Assembly (NCBI GenBank): GCA_051453625.1
Contig: JBOZIK010000001.1
Span: forward strand, 107,053,474 to 107,117,473
Length of the DNA stretch: 64,000 bases
From: Welwitschia mirabilis
Lineage: Eukaryota; Gnetophyta; Gnetopsida; Welwitschiales
Direction: 5' to 3'
Below the pieces are notes generated by a model. The model was given only the letters and a program-made list of their open reading frames with translations. It did not search any database and was not told the origin of the DNA. The position numbers were made by a program, and so were the translations under genes. Position 1 is the stretch's first letter. Each line of letters begins with the position of its first letter. Positions 34,530-47,340 of this stretch are shown one piece after another.

Positions 34530-37090
34530 TGATGCCTTCATATGATTCTACTTGATTTTTTAGTCCCTTGATATGCTTGTGTTAGCTTAGCATCATTTAG
34601 TAAGCATGTAAAACTACTACATCAATAGTGTAACCATTATTATAATTTTGATGGGTTATTTGACCTTCTAAACTTCTTATTTCAACTTTTGTATCATTTA
34701 ATGATCACATAGAATTTCTATACTAGAGTGTGAGATCTCCTTATAATTTGTTTCTATGTTTAACCTCCTTGACTACTTAGGTTAATGTTGCATTATTCTA
34801 AAATTTTTTTAAGATGTAATATTAATAATGTAGTATCCACTTATAAGTATGCTAAGTATTTGACTTTTTTAACTACCTAGGTTAGCATGACATAATTTTG
34901 GGACTATTTTGAGGTGTCATATCACTAATGTAATGCTTCCTTATAATTTTAGTTGAGTATTTAGGCTTCTTAACTACTTAGGTTAGCATGACATCATTAT
35001 AAGGCTATTTTAAGATTCCACATCAGCGCTGTGGTGTTTCTTTATGATTTTGATAAATTGTTAGATCTTAGTAATTACTTGGATCAATATGATGTCATTT
35101 TCAAGATGCATGTTAGGAGTGTAACTCTTCCTTATGATTGTAATTGACTATTAGGCTTCAATAACTACTTAGGTTAGCATGACATAATTTTGAGGTGTCA
35201 TGCTTGTACTGTGATTCTTCCTTATGATTCTAATTAACTAGTAGATCTTTGTGATTGTTTAGATTAATATGAAATAATTTTTAAAGCTTCATATTAGTCA
35301 TATGACTTTTTCTTATGACTTTGTTAACTATTAGGCCTCTATGATTACTTATATTAGTATGACATCATTTTGAAGATTTCATGTTAGTAGTGTAGCTCCT
35401 CCTTTTAATTCTAATTAACTATGAATCTTTATATATGATTAGATTAGCATGACCTCATTTTTAAGGTTTAATATCAGTAGTATTACTTTGCCTTATTATT
35501 CTAGTTAACATTTTTAACTCCATGACTGATTATATCTATATGATATAATTTTCAAGAGTCCATGTCTATAGTGTAACTCTTCCTTATGATTCTAGTTGAT
35601 TTTTAGGCTCCAATAACTATTTATGTTAGGATGACATCATGTTTGAGATTCCATATTAGTAGTGTAACTCTCCCTTATAACTCTAGTTAACTGTTAAACT
35701 TTTGTGATTGCTTATACTAACATGCCATCATCTTTGAGGTGTCATGTCAATAGTGTGACTTTCTCTTATGCTTTTGGTTGATGTTAGATCTCTATGATTT
35801 CTTTAATAAATATGACTCATTTTTGAGATGCCATATTAGCAATGTAACTTTTCTGTATGATTATAGTTGATTATTCCACCTCTGTGACTAATTAAGTTTA
35901 TATAACATCATTTTGAGATGCCATGTTAGTAGTGTAGCTTTCCCTTATTATTCTATTTGATTACTCTATATTTATGATTAATTAGATCTGTATGACATTG
36001 ATATTGATGTGTTATGATAGTAGTTTCCCATACCCTTATGTTTTAATCCATTGTTAGGATTTTATGAGTACTTATGTTAGCATGACATCATCTTCTAGCT
36101 ATAATGTTAGTAGTGTGATGCTCCTTTATGGTTTTAGTTTATTATTTATTTCAAAAACTTTTTAGATTACCACTATTAAACTATATTATTAATCTAAATA
36201 ATCTAGTTAATGATGTGGTGTTTCCTTATGATGGTTCTTTATCCTTTGACTTCATAGACTAGCTAGGTCGTCACTACTTCACTTTATGATCAAGGTGGAC
36301 TACCTAGTTAATTGTGTAATGCTCCCTTATGATTTTGGTTCATCCTTTGGATTCACAAGCTTTTTAGGTTATCACTATTTAATTTTATGACCAATTTAAA
36401 ATACATAGTCAGTAATGTTACATCTTTTTATGATTCTAGTCCATCCTTTTACTTCATAAACTGCTTAGGATACTACTTGACTATATGATCAATTTAGGCT
36501 ATCTAGTTAGCAGTGTGATATTCCCTTATGATTTTGGTTTATCATTTAGATTTATAGGCCACTTTAATCACTACTACTTAACTATATGATTGTTTTTTAC
36601 TACCTAGTTAGTAGTGTGACACCTCCTTATGATCTTGGCTCATCCTTTAGCTTCATGAGCTATTTAGGTTACAACACATAATTATATGGTTAATTTGAGT
36701 TTTCTAGTTAATAGCATAACATTTTCTTATGATTTTGGTTTATCCTTTAGCTTTTTGGACTATATAAGTCATTAATACTTAATTATATGATCATTTTGGG
36801 CTACCTACTTAGTAGTGTATCATTTCCTTATGATTCTAGTTCATCCTTTAACTTCATGGGCTACTTAAGTAATCATTCCTTTAACTGTATGATCAGTTTG
36901 AATTACCTAGTTAGTAGTTTGACATTCCTTTATGATTATGGTTCATCCTTTATCCTTATAGAGCTATTTAGATCATTATTGCTTAACTTTATGATTAAAT
37001 TTGAAGTACCTTTATGATTATGACTCATCCTTTAGCCTTACAGGCTACTTAGATTATTAGTGTGATGTCCCCTTATGATTCTATCTTAGA
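34530..37090. repeat. degenerate tandem array of about 90-105 bp units
   Basis: About 26 units, each anchored by a phrase like TTAGTAGTGTGA followed by TCCTTATGATTCTAGTT. The spacing is about 90 bp between 35200 and 36110, and about 100 bp between 36110 and 36920. The left block carries a phrase like ACTACTTAGGTTAGCATGAC and ATTTTGAGGTGTCATG. The right block carries TCATCCTTTAGCTTCATG and GATCAATTTGGACTACCTAG. The phrasing changes near 36110-36200. No reading frame spans it; the 76-codon frame at 36787-37017 is a by-product. It is a satellite-like or element-internal array. Confidence 0.85.
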
Positions 37091-37494
37091 GTCATAATGG
37101 GTCCCACTTTTTAGGTCAACATGACTATCTCTTTATTATTCATTTCATTAGTCTTGGATTATGTATTACTTAATGGAAATAAGAAAAGATTCATTTTAAT
37201 CCCTTGACCCTTTACATGATGCTTCTTATTCTCATAGAGATGATCCTAAGTGAAGTGATTCCTTTGCTTAGATGCTTCTTATGATTTTTTAGCATTACTG
37301 CCTAATGTTATATTTGACTATTACTATTATTTTATATAGTTCTTTCTTTAGATTCCTAATTTCATGGAATTATTATATTATTTTAACAAAATTCCTATTT
37401 TTCCAAAAGAAAAAAAAATCAAAATTTATGAATGAATTTTCTCCAATTCCAGTTGTAATGTTTTTAATTTTTATAATAAGAAGTAAAGTAAAAA

Positions 37495-37690
37495 TGTTTT
37501 AATAGTAATGGGAATATCATTAAGAATAATAAAAACTAAATAATACTTAAATATTTATTAAAATAAGTGAAAATATTATAAAGTAAAGAAAATGTAGTAC
37601 TTACCTTTATTGCATAAGACTCCACAATGAAACTCATGGTTCCATTTATGCCAAATGCAAGGTCTTGGTCTAGTGACCCGATAAGATCAT
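37495..37690. repeat. right member of a direct repeat pair
   Basis: Matches 33360-33560 in direct orientation with roughly 15-20% mismatch by eye. Similarity fades after about 37700. Confidence 0.65.
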
Positions 37691-38594
37691 ACTCTATTAT
37701 TGCTCTATTATTACTCAATTGTCACAAGTCAGTATAAGATCTTTTAATGCATCGCCATTATATGGAATGAGCTTAGTAGGTATTCACTTTTTTTCCAAAA
37801 AACTAACCTTTTCTAGTTTTTCTATGAACATCTTCAAAATAACAATTCATTTATAAAGGAAGCTAAGGAAATTATTACCATATTAGAAACACTACTTGTA
37901 CAACATTTTTATGTTTAAAATTAGCTATCTAGTTGTTTAATGTAGAAAAGATGTTATTAGTCTTCCATACTAGCCTCTAAAATGCCTAGCACGTTTACTA
38001 AGGGATCTCAAGTTGGATTATAAGAAAACCATTCCTTAAAGCTTATACTAGTGAAACTTAAATACCTTTAGCTTCTTAGTTATCCATAATCTAGAACAAT
38101 AATTATACAAGAGATAGGAAACACTAGTAAAAATACTAATAGTAAAGAGTGATTTTAAATCATAAACTATTTGTTTTATAATTTTTTTGTAAGAAATATT
38201 AAAACTTTTCTTTAAGAATCATTTTCAAAATGCACTACTTCATTTCCTTTCTCTAAATTTCTACTACTTTTGATCTTCATTTTATCAGTCTTCTATTTTT
38301 TATTCTCTTTTAAAAACACCCCTAAAAGGATATGATACATTACCTACTATACCCTAACCCTATCTTTAGATGTAAGACCAACATCAAAATCATTAGAATG
38401 AAATAAAGAACAACACAAAACAAAAATACAAAGAAAGATTAGAAACTAAAAAAGGAAAGAAACTAACTTTAAAAAACTAGAAAAGAAAATAAATGAATTA
38501 CTATAACCTGTAAAGTAAAGTTTAGGTTTCAAAATTTAAAACTTAAAAATATAATATGTACTTAATCTAGTCTAATATTTTAAATTTCTAATAA
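37691..38594. other. no recognisable gene, probable element leader
   Basis: AT-rich DNA. Because a minus-strand primer-binding site follows at 38595, this is probably the untranslated leader or gag region of a decayed element. No coding motif is visible. Confidence 0.35.
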
Positions 38595-38617
38595 TTTCCT
38601 AGCGACAATGCCAAAAA
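38595..38617 (-). other. primer-binding site, Athila/Tat type
   Basis: The minus strand reads TTTTTGGCATTGTCGCTAGG directly beside an LTR start (TGTGATAAGC at 38618). It is a decayed TGGCGCCGTTGCCGGGG tRNA-Asp type site and implies a third, separate minus-strand gypsy element here. Confidence 0.7.
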
Positions 38618-39842
38618 TGTGATAAGCAATAAGAAACTAGTTGAGCTAACTAACTACTAATCTATCATATCTATAAAAGTTATCAAATTTGTATTTTAAA
38701 TAATAAAGATTAAGCTTGAGCTAATTGCATTTACCCAATTATTTTTCCTAGTTAATAAATAAAATAACTAGGAAACATGAGAAGTTATTCTAAAATAGAA
38801 ACAAAAAATTAACACTTTGATTTCAACACTCATGTACACCAAAAAATAAAGATAAATGATATTGATTATATAATGCTAATAATCTATTTCCATTATAATG
38901 ATTATTTAAGTATAAAATATTAATTTTTAAAAACTATTTTATTAATAAAACATAAATGGATTACATTCATATAAGAAAAAATAGATGAAACTCACATAAT
39001 AATTGAATCATGAATTGAGCTAGTTATATGCAAAAACAATCAATATAAAATTTAATAAAAACAAGTGGAAATATAGTGATTTTAACTTATACATTTTATG
39101 ACTTACTCTTTTATAAAATTAAGTTTATAATAATGGAAAAAATAAAATAAAAGTAAAAAAAAAAAATAAGTAGGGCATCTGGTTCAATCATATTGTGGTA
39201 GCACTTTGATAACAAAGCATTGAATAGAATGCATGTTAAGAAACTAAATGGACGATGGAGTAGAAGTAACTAAACGTAACCTTTATTACAAATAGAATTG
39301 TATTATAAGAAGAATTAAAATTATATTTCCAAGTAAAATTAGTAATTTGGACTCCCTTTTTCCCCAATAAAAAGAATTGTATTTATCATGAGATTCCAAA
39401 GGACTTAAGAAAAATTAGAAATAGGATTAATATTAAACTAAATATAGGTGGGTAGAATTTTGCATAATAATGATTCTAACATTATTTATAGTCTTTAACT
39501 ATTTTGCATTACCTTCTAAGACCTTCTCTTATAATTAAGATGTACCCTACAATAAAGTCTTCTCTTTTATCATCCATTTATTACATAATGAAGGCTATTT
39601 ATTATCAAGTAATAAGTATAGATCAGAAGAATCCTTAACTTTAGATGTTCTTTATCATTGTGTTTTAATATTAGATAATTATATCCTATTATATCTATTT
39701 ACATTTAGTCATAAGATATCTCTATTATTATCAACCTACATAGTTTTGATGTGCTAAACTTATCAAATTTAATATCATGTGTATGAGAGTATTGTGGTTT
39801 CTAATTTTCTATAAATGATAAAAAAAATTATTGGTAAAATAA
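38618..39842 (-). repeat. probable 5' LTR of a third gypsy family, right end unknown
   Basis: It starts TGTGATAAGC immediately after the primer-binding site. A matching second LTR was not found by eye and the far end cannot be placed. The span given reaches the next recognisable feature. The content is AT-rich without coding sequence. Confidence 0.4.
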
Positions 39843-40876
39843 TGATGTTTTAAATGTTTTTATAGAACTTAAAGAATGTCTACTTCTTTAAGTTACAAAG
39901 GTTAAAGTCAATTAACTACATGAACAAACTATGTAGAAGGTTAGTTAAGAAAGAGGACTTGAGTGAAGATCATAAGATCTAAATAAAGTTGATGGGAAAT
40001 TGACCAAATATCATCTAGCAATTGAATGCATGTTTAAAAAAAAATTGAATTCATCATCTAGAAGTAACAAGATTTAACTAAGAATTAATTATCCACTATA
40101 AAACTAATTAATCTTAGCATTGAATGGTCAACTAGCCCTCTTAAGGGAAAAATCATGTAAGAATTTAAAATTTGAAATTATTTCAAATATAAATCAATCA
40201 TATAAGAATAAGAGTCAATTAAGTAAGAAGTTAACTAGCTCATATCAAGGGATTGATCATCATGCCCGAGACTGTGATTATAAGTAGCTCTTAGATGTCA
40301 AATATGATCATTTTCTAGATATTTGAAAGAATAAATAACTATTTTAACCTTTTTAATAGTTATATTTCTTGAAACATTAACCTACAATATCTATAATTAA
40401 TTTAGTATAAATTAAAAGGATATCTTATTAATTAAGAACTTTTACATCTTTGATTATTGGGATTAATTCATAACTTACACACTTTTTATCTATTTTATGT
40501 TACTATTATGCAATGACTTTACTATTCCACATGGTAATTAAACATATTTGGGCTTTTTTAAAGGCTAAGAAATAGCATAAAATTATATTGTATAATTTTG
40601 AACTATAAAAATGTCCTAGTGGAGTGCTATGAAGGGGCTTCACTCATTGATAAAGGAAAAATAGACTCAGTTTCTATCTTTTATGTCCTTTTATTGGTTT
40701 CTATACTTTAATTTATTATTGTATCNNNNNNNNNNNNNNNNNNNNNNNNNNNNNNNNNNNNNNNNNNNNNNNNNNNNTTATACATTACAATGTTCCAATT
40801 TAATTAAACTCTCAAAAGTAAAATCACCCTTAATTATCCTATTCACTCCTCTTCTCTAAGATAGTTGGATCTAACA
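39843..40876 (+). repeat. copia 5' LTR
   Basis: It aligns with 47341-48360: both contain 'TATAGAACTTAAAGAA' near the start, 'GTCCTAGTGGAGTGCTATGA'-like wording near the end of U3, and 'TATTCACTCCTCTTCTCT' near the right end. It ends in CTAACA, followed at once by a tRNA-Met type primer site. A 52-N gap (40726-40777) lies inside. The left boundary is chosen from where similarity to the 3' LTR starts and could be off by tens of bases. Confidence 0.75.
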
Positions 40877-40896
40877 ATTGGTATTAGAGCTTTGGT
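40877..40896 (+). other. primer-binding site, initiator tRNA-Met type
   Basis: ATTGGTATTAGAGCTTTGGT matches the usual plant copia primer site TGGTATCAGAGCTTTGG with one C-to-T change. It fixes the element on the plus strand. Confidence 0.85.
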
Positions 40897-42300
40897 ATGA
40901 GTATTTTTGTAGCTTTTTTATTCTTGAAAAAATAAAAAAGAAAACTTAAATATGTAAGATCAACTAATCAATCATCCTCCTTACTGAAGTGGTAACAAGT
41001 ATAAGTTTTAAAAGTCAAGGATACAACTCTTCATTGAGGCCATGATTTTTGATTGTTAAATCATAGTGGAGAAAGAATTCATTTCATTAATNNNNNNNNN
41101 NNNNNNNNNNNNNNNNNNNNNNNNNNNNNNNNNNNNNNNNNNNNNNNNNNNNNNNNNNNNNNNNNNNNNNNNNNNNNNNNNNNNNNNNNNNNNNNNNNNN
41201 NNNNNATAAAAGATGATAAAAATGTATAACTATGAAGAAACAAACTAGATTAATACGAAAAAGGAATAGATTCTTATAACATAATTTAAAAAAACAAGGA
41301 TGCAAGAAGATCCAACATTCATAGACTTTAATAATAAACCAAAGGATATAGTCAATGATTTATGATACTTGGGGAACCATTTAGAATATGTTAAGTAGCT
41401 AAAAAATTCTAACATCACTTCACAAGGCATATGAAAGTAAGGTTCTTTTACTTAAATATACCAATGACATTGAGAATTTCAAGATAAAAGAGATGGTAAG
41501 TAATATCCTAATCTTTGAAACAATACATCTTTACAAAGGCAATAAACTAAATGTTATGGATTTGAATGTTAATTAATTATCTTCTACTAAATTTAGAAAT
41601 TAAATTTTGGGTTCATCATCATCTGAATCTAATGATAATAAGAATGTAGATTTAGCTTTATTTAGAAAAAAATTCAAGAAAATGTTAACAATTAAGAAGT
41701 CATGACGCAAGAATTAATGTGAAGAATCATCCTATAAACTTAAGGATAATCCANNNNNNNNNNNNNNNNNNNNNNNNNNNNNNNNNNNNNNNNNNNNNNN
41801 NNNNNNNNNNNNNNNNNNNNNNNNNNNNNNNNNNNNNNNNNNNNNNNNNNNNNAAAATGTTAACAATTAAGAAGCCATGACACAAGAATTAATGGGAAGA
41901 ATAATCCTATAAACTTAAGGATAATCCAAAGAGAAATAATATCCAATGCTATGCACATAAAGAATTTGGACACAACAATTGAATGTTAAAAGAATAAAAA
42001 AATATAGCATTAAGGAATACTAAGAAGAAAAATAATATGGCAACTTGAGACAGTGATGATGACTCAAATACAAGGAAAAATAAAAAGAGTTTATTTCTAT
42101 TGGTTTTTCACTTCCTTTAATGTTTTTCATTTATTCAAAATTGATGATGATTTGCAATTGGATTTAACTAGTTCTCATGAATTAGAATTACTAAGTGCTT
42201 TAGATCATACAAGTAATAAGGGTAGTAATGATGAAGAACATTAGTTCTTAAATATTAAAGTTAAAGATGATACTAAAGTAGAAAATGTAAATGGTAATTA
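40897..42300 (+). pseudogene. copia gag remnant
   Basis: Landmarks are visible on the plus strand. SSLRP followed by a stop, near 41015, resembles the 'TSSLRPPLFDGxNY..WK..M' opening of Sirevirus-type gag. A broken zinc knuckle lies at 41949-41988: CYAHKEFGHNN-stop-M, i.e. C-x2-C-x4-H-x4-C with the second Cys replaced by His and the last turned to a stop. A tail TWDSDDDS-like follows. Next comes LFKIDDDLQLDLTSSHELEL (42053-42244), similar to the post-knuckle region. Gaps at 41092-41205 and 41754-41853 interrupt it. The latter is flanked by a 75-bp duplicate (41679-41753 and 41854-41928). Confidence 0.75.
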
Positions 42301-42588
42301 AGTTAAGTATGAAAAACATTATGACTTCTTAATTGAGGCTTATTAGGAATTTTATAATAAAAGTAAATAAATCTTTAATGATAATACTCAATTAAGAAAT
42401 ATGGAATTAAAATCAATGAATAAAATAAGATCATCTTAACTAAACTAAGCCATTAAAAAAAGTCTTGGTAAACAAGATGACACATTATGATAAGAAGATC
42501 AAATATATTCACGAAGTTTCAAAAGATTGAAAATGAGAGTATGAGTGTTTATTATTTAAAACTAATGAATCGCATAATATTATTTTAA

Positions 42589-42606
42589 GGTTATCTATAG
42601 ATAACC
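42589..42606. repeat. perfect 18-bp palindrome
   Basis: GGTTATCTATAGATAACC is its own reverse complement. It lies in the decayed copia gag-protease spacer; no function is evident. Confidence 0.7.
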
Positions 42607-43014
42607 ATCCATTAGAGAATATGTTAACTAAGAAAAGGACTTTTAGTAAGAAAGGTAAATTGGAATACATAACACTTTTCTCATCCTTTTTTTGCCTTTC
42701 TCCTAAAGTAAGGCTTCATCTATTTCAAATGATGAAGGTTTTCTTTAAAAAGGATATAAATCAAGTGATGTACAATCCTACACACATAATTTAAAAGTTA
42801 GTAGAAGAGTAATAAGAGTTATATATTTTATTCCGTAATATATCTAAATACACTAGGTTTAATTTACATGTTAGCAATATGTAAGTTTAATAGATTATCT
42901 ATATCTCACTTTATTTTAACATGGTCAAACTTTGATACTAGTTAAAGTAATGGTAAAGCTTAATAAAGTCTTTTAATTCATATAATTTTATCTAGTACTA
43001 ATTATGACTACTAA

Positions 43015-43260
43015 TATTTTGATAGTAAGTGTTTGAGGCATATGACAAGGAATACTAGCACATTTATAAAGATGACGAAATGTGATGAAAATTCTACTAC
43101 TTTAAAAAAAATGAGAAGGTAATAGTGAAGAAAATTGAAACTATTAGAGATAAGAAATTTCCCATCATTCAGAATGTGTTATATGTAAATAGGGTGAAGC
43201 ATAACCTCCTTAAATTAGCAAAATTTATGAAAAATGTTATAAAAAACTCTTTATGAATGA
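43015..43260 (+). pseudogene. copia protease end and GAG-pre-integrase domain
   Basis: DSKCLRHMTRNTSTF at 43021 matches the copia protease/Pol opening 'DSGCSRHMTG....F' with the active-site Gly changed. It is followed by MTKCDENS...KVIVKKIETIRD, then NVLYVNRVKHNLLKLAKFM, matching 'dVllVdGLkHNLLSiSQL'. Similarity stops near 43260. The integrase zinc finger, integrase core and most of RT are deleted between here and 43380. Confidence 0.8.
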
Positions 43261-43379
43261 AAGAAAACATCATGAGCATGAAATTCAAAACTTATCTTTT
43301 TTCTTTCTAAGCATAATTTTATAAGAAGTAAGATAAATAAAACCTTGTTCATTACGAAAATTGAATTTAATTTATTCCT

Positions 43380-44140
43380 AGTTTAAATTTATGTTGATGA
43401 GTTTATCTTTGGCTCTATTTTAAACTTAATGTATCATGAATTTGCCAAATTAATAACTAGATATTTTGAGATAAGTGATCTAAGTGAGATTTAAAGATTT
43501 CTTGACTTGAAAATTAAACAAATAAAGGATGGTATCTTTCTCTTAGGAGGAAAAAAAAAAAACTTATAGGTGAGATAGTAAAGAAATTTAGCATGGAGAA
43601 CATCAAATTAATTTTTATACAAATGGGTATTAATGAAAAGATTAATGATAATGCGAAAGGAAAGGATGTGGGTACTAGTATATATAGAAGCATGATTGGA
43701 AATTACTTTATCTTATTGTAAGTAGATAAAACCATCTTTGCAATAGGATTATGTTTGATGTATTAATCAAAACCCAAGGAATCTTATTAAATATATTAAG
43801 ATAATATTGAGGTATTAGTGGTTATTAATTCTTTTAGAATCATGTCTAATAAGTTGGACTAGTAAGAAGAAAATCTTAGTTTCCCTCTTTACTGATAAAG
43901 CTCAATGTGTAGCACTTGGTAGTTACATCATCTAAGTCTTGTGGATTCATCATGTGCTAAAAGAATTACATATCCATGAATATAATAGTTTTATATTCTA
44001 TGATAATTCTATTGTAGTTAACATTTCTAATAGTATTTTTCTTTACTCTAAAACTAAACAAATTTACATCCATCATTGCTTCATTAAGGATCATGTTAAA
44101 TGTAAAAATATCCATCTTGAATATGTCCCTGTTAAATAAT
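43380..44140 (+). pseudogene. copia RT end and RNase H remnant
   Basis: IYVDEFIFGSILNLMYHEF (43388) contains the YVDD catalytic box as YVDE. EISDLSEI-stop-RFLDLKIKQIKDGIF (about 43470-43540), IYRSMIGN (about 43680) and SKKKILVSLFTDKAQCVALG (about 43860) follow. The 66-codon open stretch 43939-44139 reads WIHHVLKELHIHEYNSFIFY with DNSIVVNIS and SKTKQIYIHHCFIKDHV, the conserved end of copia RNase H. Order and spacing are normal, but stops and the YVDE change show it is dead. Confidence 0.85.
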
Positions 44141-45219
44141 AATTAGTATAGATCTTTAATAGAGATTTTTCCCAAGATAAATTGTATATTTATGTAATTT
44201 TATCAATCTTAGACTGTATCCTTGATTCCCCCATACCTTTTAACTAATATTTATGAGCTTAAAATTTGTAACTCTATCATTTTAAAGATTGATAGTCCCC
44301 TTTTTCCTTTAAAAATAACCTCATATTTACTTATCTCTTAATCAATTAACTACCTATGTCTAATTAGTAGATTGTCTTAGTTGACTCTTTGTGACTTTAT
44401 CATTAACCACCCATTTCTTGGATTTCTAACTTCTTTTTTAGATGATTGATTGGTGCTCTTAGTAGGTTGATCACTCATACCTTTAAAATCTTATTTACTT
44501 TACAATAGTTAATTCCTTATTTCTAGGATTTAACTACCTATTATTCAAATACATTTACCATATATATAAATAGTTGGGTCCCACATTTATTACATTTTAA
44601 AATTTTTTTAAAACATCTTCTTGATTCTTCTATGATCTCCACTAATTTATTTGGGATTACTTAATGTTGTTTAGCAATTCATTTTGATTTCTATGTAAAT
44701 ATAACACCTTTATTTAGGTTTTTTATGGATTTAATTAGTTTTAATTAGAATTCTTTCTATTTTCCAATTTTTTAGTTTTCCCCCTCTAATCTTATGCTTA
44801 ATGTTTTAGCTTTCATCTAGCTTAGTCAGTAATGTTTTTATTTACTTGTCCTAGGTCTAACTATAATCACATCAAAATTTTTATGTTTGCATATCCTATG
44901 ATATGCTTAAATAAACTATTTTACTTAAATGTTTTAATTGAATTTAATATATGTTTCATTAGTTTTATTCCAAATTTTTCATACACTAGGCTTGATTCAT
45001 GCTAATTTGGTTAGACATTATTAAATTTATATGATATGCAGTAACTATTTGAGGAAATACCTAATATATCAAAGCATTTTAGCTTTAATTTTTTATTTCT
45101 TGAAATTCAATTTTTGGTGATTTTCTTAGCATTTTTGGTATTTCAATATCAATATATTTAACTTATCATAAATAAATTTATGCCTATGAAGTAATTTTTA
45201 TAATGAGATATTAATTGTA
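44141..45219 (+). other. copia post-pol spacer
   Basis: AT-rich, no coding motif seen. Sirevirus-type copia elements carry a long region after pol; this length and position are compatible with that. Confidence 0.4.
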
Positions 45220-46105
45220 TATTTTAAGTATAGGATGATACCCAAAGTTAGAGGTAAATTCTTTTAATTTATTAAGGAGAAAAATATTGAGAATTATACA
45301 TCTATGTGTAGTAAGTATATCTATTATCCAAGGTGAATTAAACTACAAAAACTAAATTTGGATAATGATTTAGCTAAAAAAAAAAAAAAACAACCACCTT
45401 AGAGAATGTGTAGTTGATGCAAATAGCTTCAAAAGCCTCACAGATCCTATGCTAGAACTATTCTAATATTAGATATGAAAACCACTCTTGGACCTACATT
45501 ATAAAGTATTACAAAGGTAGTTGGCATATTTTGTACTAATGCAAAAATTATCTCTTTATAGAATGTAGTGATTTAGATAATATTTTAAGAGTGGACATTA
45601 GAATTATATTAGGTTTTATTAGAGAAATATTGGATATTTCCTATGGTGGTATGCATGATATTGTAGTTAAAACCTTTAGTTATCCTCATTAAGTTTAGCA
45701 TGAACATGATTTATGTGGACAAGTTATTAACTTAGAGTTATCCACATCATTTAAGAGAAGACACATCTCCTCTTTGTATCATATGCTTGATTTGATTTTT
45801 GGATAAATTTTGCTATCTCTTTATGATTATAGAAATGAAGTAATACTATGCTATCTTAAGTTTCTTCATTAGTCCTCCATGTAAAAATAGGTTAATGCAC
45901 CAATGTTCATCATTAAATTTATGATGCACACCTTATACTCTGAGAACAAGATGTTGTATTATAGAGATTTGATTATGGAAATCTCCAAGAAATTCATCAT
46001 GCCAATGTGTATCAAAGAGATGCATCACTCTAGTCTTATAAGACCACATAAATATATCACATGCTTTAGATATAGCACTAAACCAGTACTTAACATGCTA
46101 TAATC
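45220..46105 (+). pseudogene. third reading frame after pol, plant-transposon-protein-like
   Basis: From about 45231 a broken frame reads MIPKVRGKFF...YYPR-stop-IKLQKL. Later, across frames, pieces give FCTNAKI, VDIRIILGFIREILDISYGG and MFIIKFMMHTLYSENKMLYY. The layout resembles the 'FY.N......V.G..i......i...L.l...' domain found in many plant transposon-derived proteins, and also in the third ORF of some copia elements. The 66-codon stretch 45903-46103 is its best preserved part. The assignment is a judgement from a few blocks, and decay is strong. Confidence 0.4.
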
Positions 46106-46269
46106 TATGGCTATATAGATTTAGAAGTAGGATTAGAGTTAAAAATACCTCATTCACCTCCTTGAGAAAATGAGGAAGAGTATGCATATGACTATAGTAA
46201 GTGTGCATTCATTTTTTAAATTTAGTTATTTAAATATTCTTAAGCTTACTTTTCCATAAAACTATCTAG

Positions 46270-46450
46270 GATCATCCATAAAGGAAGAAGAAGAGTAAGA
46301 GAAAAATTAAGCAAAAGAAGAAGAGGAGGAGAAAAATCCAAAAAAAGGAAGAGTTAAAAGACAAAGAGGAAGAAGAAGAAGCATAGTCTGAGAAGGAAGA
46401 ATATGAAAAAGAAGAATTTAAAAAAAAATCATACAAGGAGAAAACTATAA
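46270..46450 (+). repeat. GA-rich low-complexity tract
   Basis: A run of GAAGAAGAAGAG-like purines, which would encode a Lys/Glu-rich tail of the preceding frame. Either slippage-grown low complexity or a charged coiled coil in the ancestral protein. Confidence 0.6.
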
Positions 46451-47340
46451 AAATAGAGAAAGTATAGGAGATATTACTACTACTAGATCTTACTTATTTA
46501 GCTTCATTACCACAGTAGGTGGTGATTCCTTCATAGAGAGCACTAAGAACTTTATTACACTACTTATACTACCATTTTAGATTTTGAGCTATTTCCACTC
46601 CTCAGATGTACCATCATCTTTAGCTATTTAGTTATCACATGTTTCTAGAGGTACTATGTAATTGCATGGAATCTAACATTGCATTAAAATAGAAAACTAA
46701 TGGTACTTGTTTCTTTACTATTTTATTTTATGCATTTTCATTATACATCTCTATCATTATCATTAATGATAAAAGAAGAGAGATACTAGTACTTTTTGAT
46801 GGTTTTATTTACTTTTGGTTATTATGTCTACTCTTTGATGGCTATGTTTACTTTCATTATTATAAAAGCTATTGCAATTATGTGCTTTTGATAAATTCAT
46901 AAGCAATAGCACTTTTATTAGCACTTGACATATACAATTTAATGTGATTTTCTAGTTTTATCTTTAATGTTTTCATAGTAACTTATAACATGTAAGAGAT
47001 GTAAACTGAAATCTTAGTAAAATAATTTACATTTGCTTAGAAATACATTTTTAAAATAATAGTATTTACTAGCTATTTATTTCTCATGTCTTTTTAACAA
47101 AACCTTTATTAGTATGTTTTCTAAAATTAAAAAATTTCATTGTTTGATATTTATCATTAACTATAATTTAGCTATGTCATTACCTAACATATACTTATAG
47201 AAGATGCATAATCTTAAGAATGGAATAGATCAAAGAGGAGCTTTAATAAGATTCAATCTTCATCAATGATAAAAGGGAAAGGTATTTACATTTCTAGATT
47301 GGCTTATTGATAATAGATCAAGTATTTAATTAAATATTAA
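46451..47340 (+). other. 3' untranslated region of copia element
   Basis: No coding motif. A purine run AAAAGGGAAAGG at 47271-47282 is the best candidate for the polypurine tract, although it lies about 60 bp from where LTR similarity starts. Confidence 0.4.

Noticed and set aside
36787-37017. 76-codon frame in the tandem array
   Set aside because: Its repeating peptide simply mirrors the DNA repeat units; stops in neighbouring units.
34530-37090. Possible CRISPR-like array
   Set aside because: Units are degenerate, contiguous and lack constant repeats with unique spacers; the context is a plant nuclear genome.
45220-46105. Envelope-like protein of the copia element
   Set aside because: No signal peptide plus transmembrane arrangement could be read; the few blocks resemble a plant transposon-associated domain instead.
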